Shown here in pieces: positions 5,136-5,914 of a stretch of DNA of 5,914 nt. The translations under genes were made by a program, and so were the position numbers. Position 1 is the stretch's first letter, and each line of letters starts with the position of its first letter. Location of the stretch: assembly GCA_948511255.1 (NCBI GenBank), contig CAOQNC010000041.1:1-5914 (forward strand). Direction: 5' to 3'. Below the pieces are notes generated by a model. It was not told the DNA's origin and ran no database searches. It was given only the letters and a program-made list of their open reading frames with translations. The stretch is from an uncultured Candidatus Saccharibacteria bacterium. Its GTDB lineage: Bacteria > Patescibacteriota > Saccharimonadia > Saccharimonadales > Saccharimonadaceae.

Positions 5136-5428
5136 TGTCTAGGAGCATGAAGAAAGGTCCATTCGTGGACTACAAGCTCGCGAAGAAGGTTGCTGCTCTC
5201 TCTGCCGAAGATCGCACCGTGATCAAGACCTGGGCACGCCAATCTACCATCTCTCCGGAAATGGTGGGCCGGACCATCGCCGTCCACAACGGCAAGGTTC
5301 ACGTCCCTGTCTTCATCAGCGAGAACATGGTCGGTCACAAACTCGGTGAGTTCGCCCCGACCCGCAAGTTTAAGCGCCACGGCGGTAAAAAGGCTGCTGA
5401 AGCCGCTGCCGCAAAGGGAGGTAAATAA
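5135..5428 (+). CDS. rpsS: 30S ribosomal protein S19 (uS19)
   Basis: S19 sits in the head of the small subunit with S13 and contacts the A-site finger of the large subunit. The N-terminus [11 protein letters not shown] (2-12) and the family signature from [14 protein letters not shown] to [12 protein letters not shown] (52-77) identify it. Length is 97 residues against 92 in E. coli; the extra part is an Ala/Lys/Gly C-terminal tail (85-97). The ATG overlaps the rplB stop by one base (TAATG), with AGAGGA at 5125-5130. Confidence 0.97.
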   Translation: MSRSMKKGPFVDYKLAKKVAALSAEDRTVIKTWARQSTISPEMVGRTIAVHNGKVHVPVFISENMVGHKLGEFAPTRKFKRHGGKKAAEAAAAKGGK

Positions 5429-5859
5429 TGAGTACTGTATTTGCCCGCGCTATTATTAAAGGCGTCGATAGCCAGCCTCGCAAGACCAACGTCGTCGCGA
5501 GCCTCGTGCGCGACCGCTACGTCGCTGACGCTGTGGTAATTCTCGAAAACACCCCGCGCCGCGCCGCTCGCGCCGTCCGCAAAGCTATCGAATCCGCTAC
5601 CGCGAACTTATTGAACAACTCCGGCGTCAGCATTGACCCGAAGAGCATTCGCATCGCCCGCATCTCGGTTACCGCCGGTACCCGCATGCGCCGCTACGTC
5701 CCAGCTTCCCGCGGTCGCGCTTTGCCTTATGAAAAGATCTCCAGCAACATCTTTGTTGAAGTTGCCGGTGAGGAGAAAGTGAAGAAAGCAACTGATTCTA
5801 AGTCCGAAGCCGCCCCGAAAGCCGCTAAGGAAACTAAATCAAAGGAGGAGAAGAAGTAA
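5428..5859 (+). CDS. rplV: 50S ribosomal protein L22 (uL22) with charged C-terminal tail
   Basis: L22 binds 23S rRNA domains broadly, and its beta-hairpin lines the exit tunnel next to L4. The core is residues 1-112. The helical part includes KTNVVASLVRDRYVADAVVILE (in 19-40, family consensus K-x-R-x-V-A-x-L-I-R) and the segment NTPRRAARAVRKAIESA (41-57). The tunnel hairpin is RMRRYVPASRGRALPYEK (86-103), followed by SSNIFVEV in place of the usual TSHITVVV. Residues 113-143 are a Lys/Glu/Ala/Ser tail, which makes the protein 143 residues against 110 in E. coli. The ATG overlaps the rpsS stop by one base (TAATG), with GGGAGGT at 5416-5422. Confidence 0.96.
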   Translation: MSTVFARAIIKGVDSQPRKTNVVASLVRDRYVADAVVILENTPRRAARAVRKAIESATANLLNNSGVSIDPKSIRIARISVTAGTRMRRYVPASRGRALPYEKISSNIFVEVAGEEKVKKATDSKSEAAPKAAKETKSKEEKK

Positions 5860-5914
5860 TGGGTCAGAAAGTTAACCCAGTTTCCTATCGTCTCCAGATC
5901 AGCAAGGATTGGTC
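5859..5914 (+). CDS. rpsC: 30S ribosomal protein S3 (uS3), N-terminal fragment cut by window edge
   Basis: Eighteen complete codons are visible, beginning MGQKVNPVSYRLQI, which matches the very conserved S3 N-terminus (E. coli begins MGQKVHPNGIRLGI). The position after rplV is the conserved S10-operon order. The ATG overlaps the rplV stop by one base (TAATG), with a strong AAAGGAGGAG at 5841-5850. The rest of the gene, including the KH domain, lies outside the window. Confidence 0.93.
   Translation, partial: MGQKVNPVSYRLQISKDW

Overview
The window looks like a chromosomal segment of a bacterium with about 50% GC. The ribosomal genes use the standard code. The S10-type ribosomal operon opens with rplC rather than rpsJ, and several ribosomal proteins have Lys/Ala/Glu-rich tails. 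Together with the flavour of the L3 and L23 sequences, this suggests a Patescibacteria (CPR) lineage, most likely Saccharibacteria (TM7). That placement comes from recalled family resemblance, not from a search.

Layout. (a) 1-1870, minus strand: an ABC transporter operon read leftwards. It has a -10 box (1865-1870), a MacB/LolD-type ATPase (1127-1819), an FtsX/MacB-type permease (277-1137) and the start of a second, paralogous permease (1-276, running off the left edge). (b) 1916-2439, minus strand: a self-contained single-gene unit with a perfect TTGACA-17-TATAAT promoter, a ~108-nt leader, a perfect AGGAGG ribosome site, an 84-residue two-helix membrane protein made of two tandem 36-residue repeats, and a hairpin/T-tract terminator. 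I do not recognise this protein; it is the most novel item here. (c) 2481-2670, plus strand: a promoter divergent from the previous one and a ~155-nt leader RNA with mutually exclusive base pairings. (d) 2671-5914, plus strand: rplC-rplD-rplW-rplB-rpsS-rplV-rpsC, with rpsC running off the right edge.

How the genes work together. The ribosomal genes are packed with a 1-nt gap at rplC/rplD and then five successive TAATG stop/start overlaps. Each start has a Shine-Dalgarno sequence inside the preceding gene, so translation is probably coupled down the operon. The ABC genes encode one ATPase and two related permease subunits, suggesting a heteromeric exporter or lipoprotein/peptide mechanotransmission system of the MacB superfamily; the substrate cannot be told. 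The small membrane protein lies between the two operons with its own promoter and terminator. It shares a 41-bp gap between -35 boxes with the ribosomal promoter, so co-regulation with ribosome synthesis is possible but unproven. No tRNA, rRNA, CRISPR array, insertion sequence or origin was seen, and no gene-free stretch exceeds 300 bases apart from the regulatory gap 2297-2670, which is annotated.
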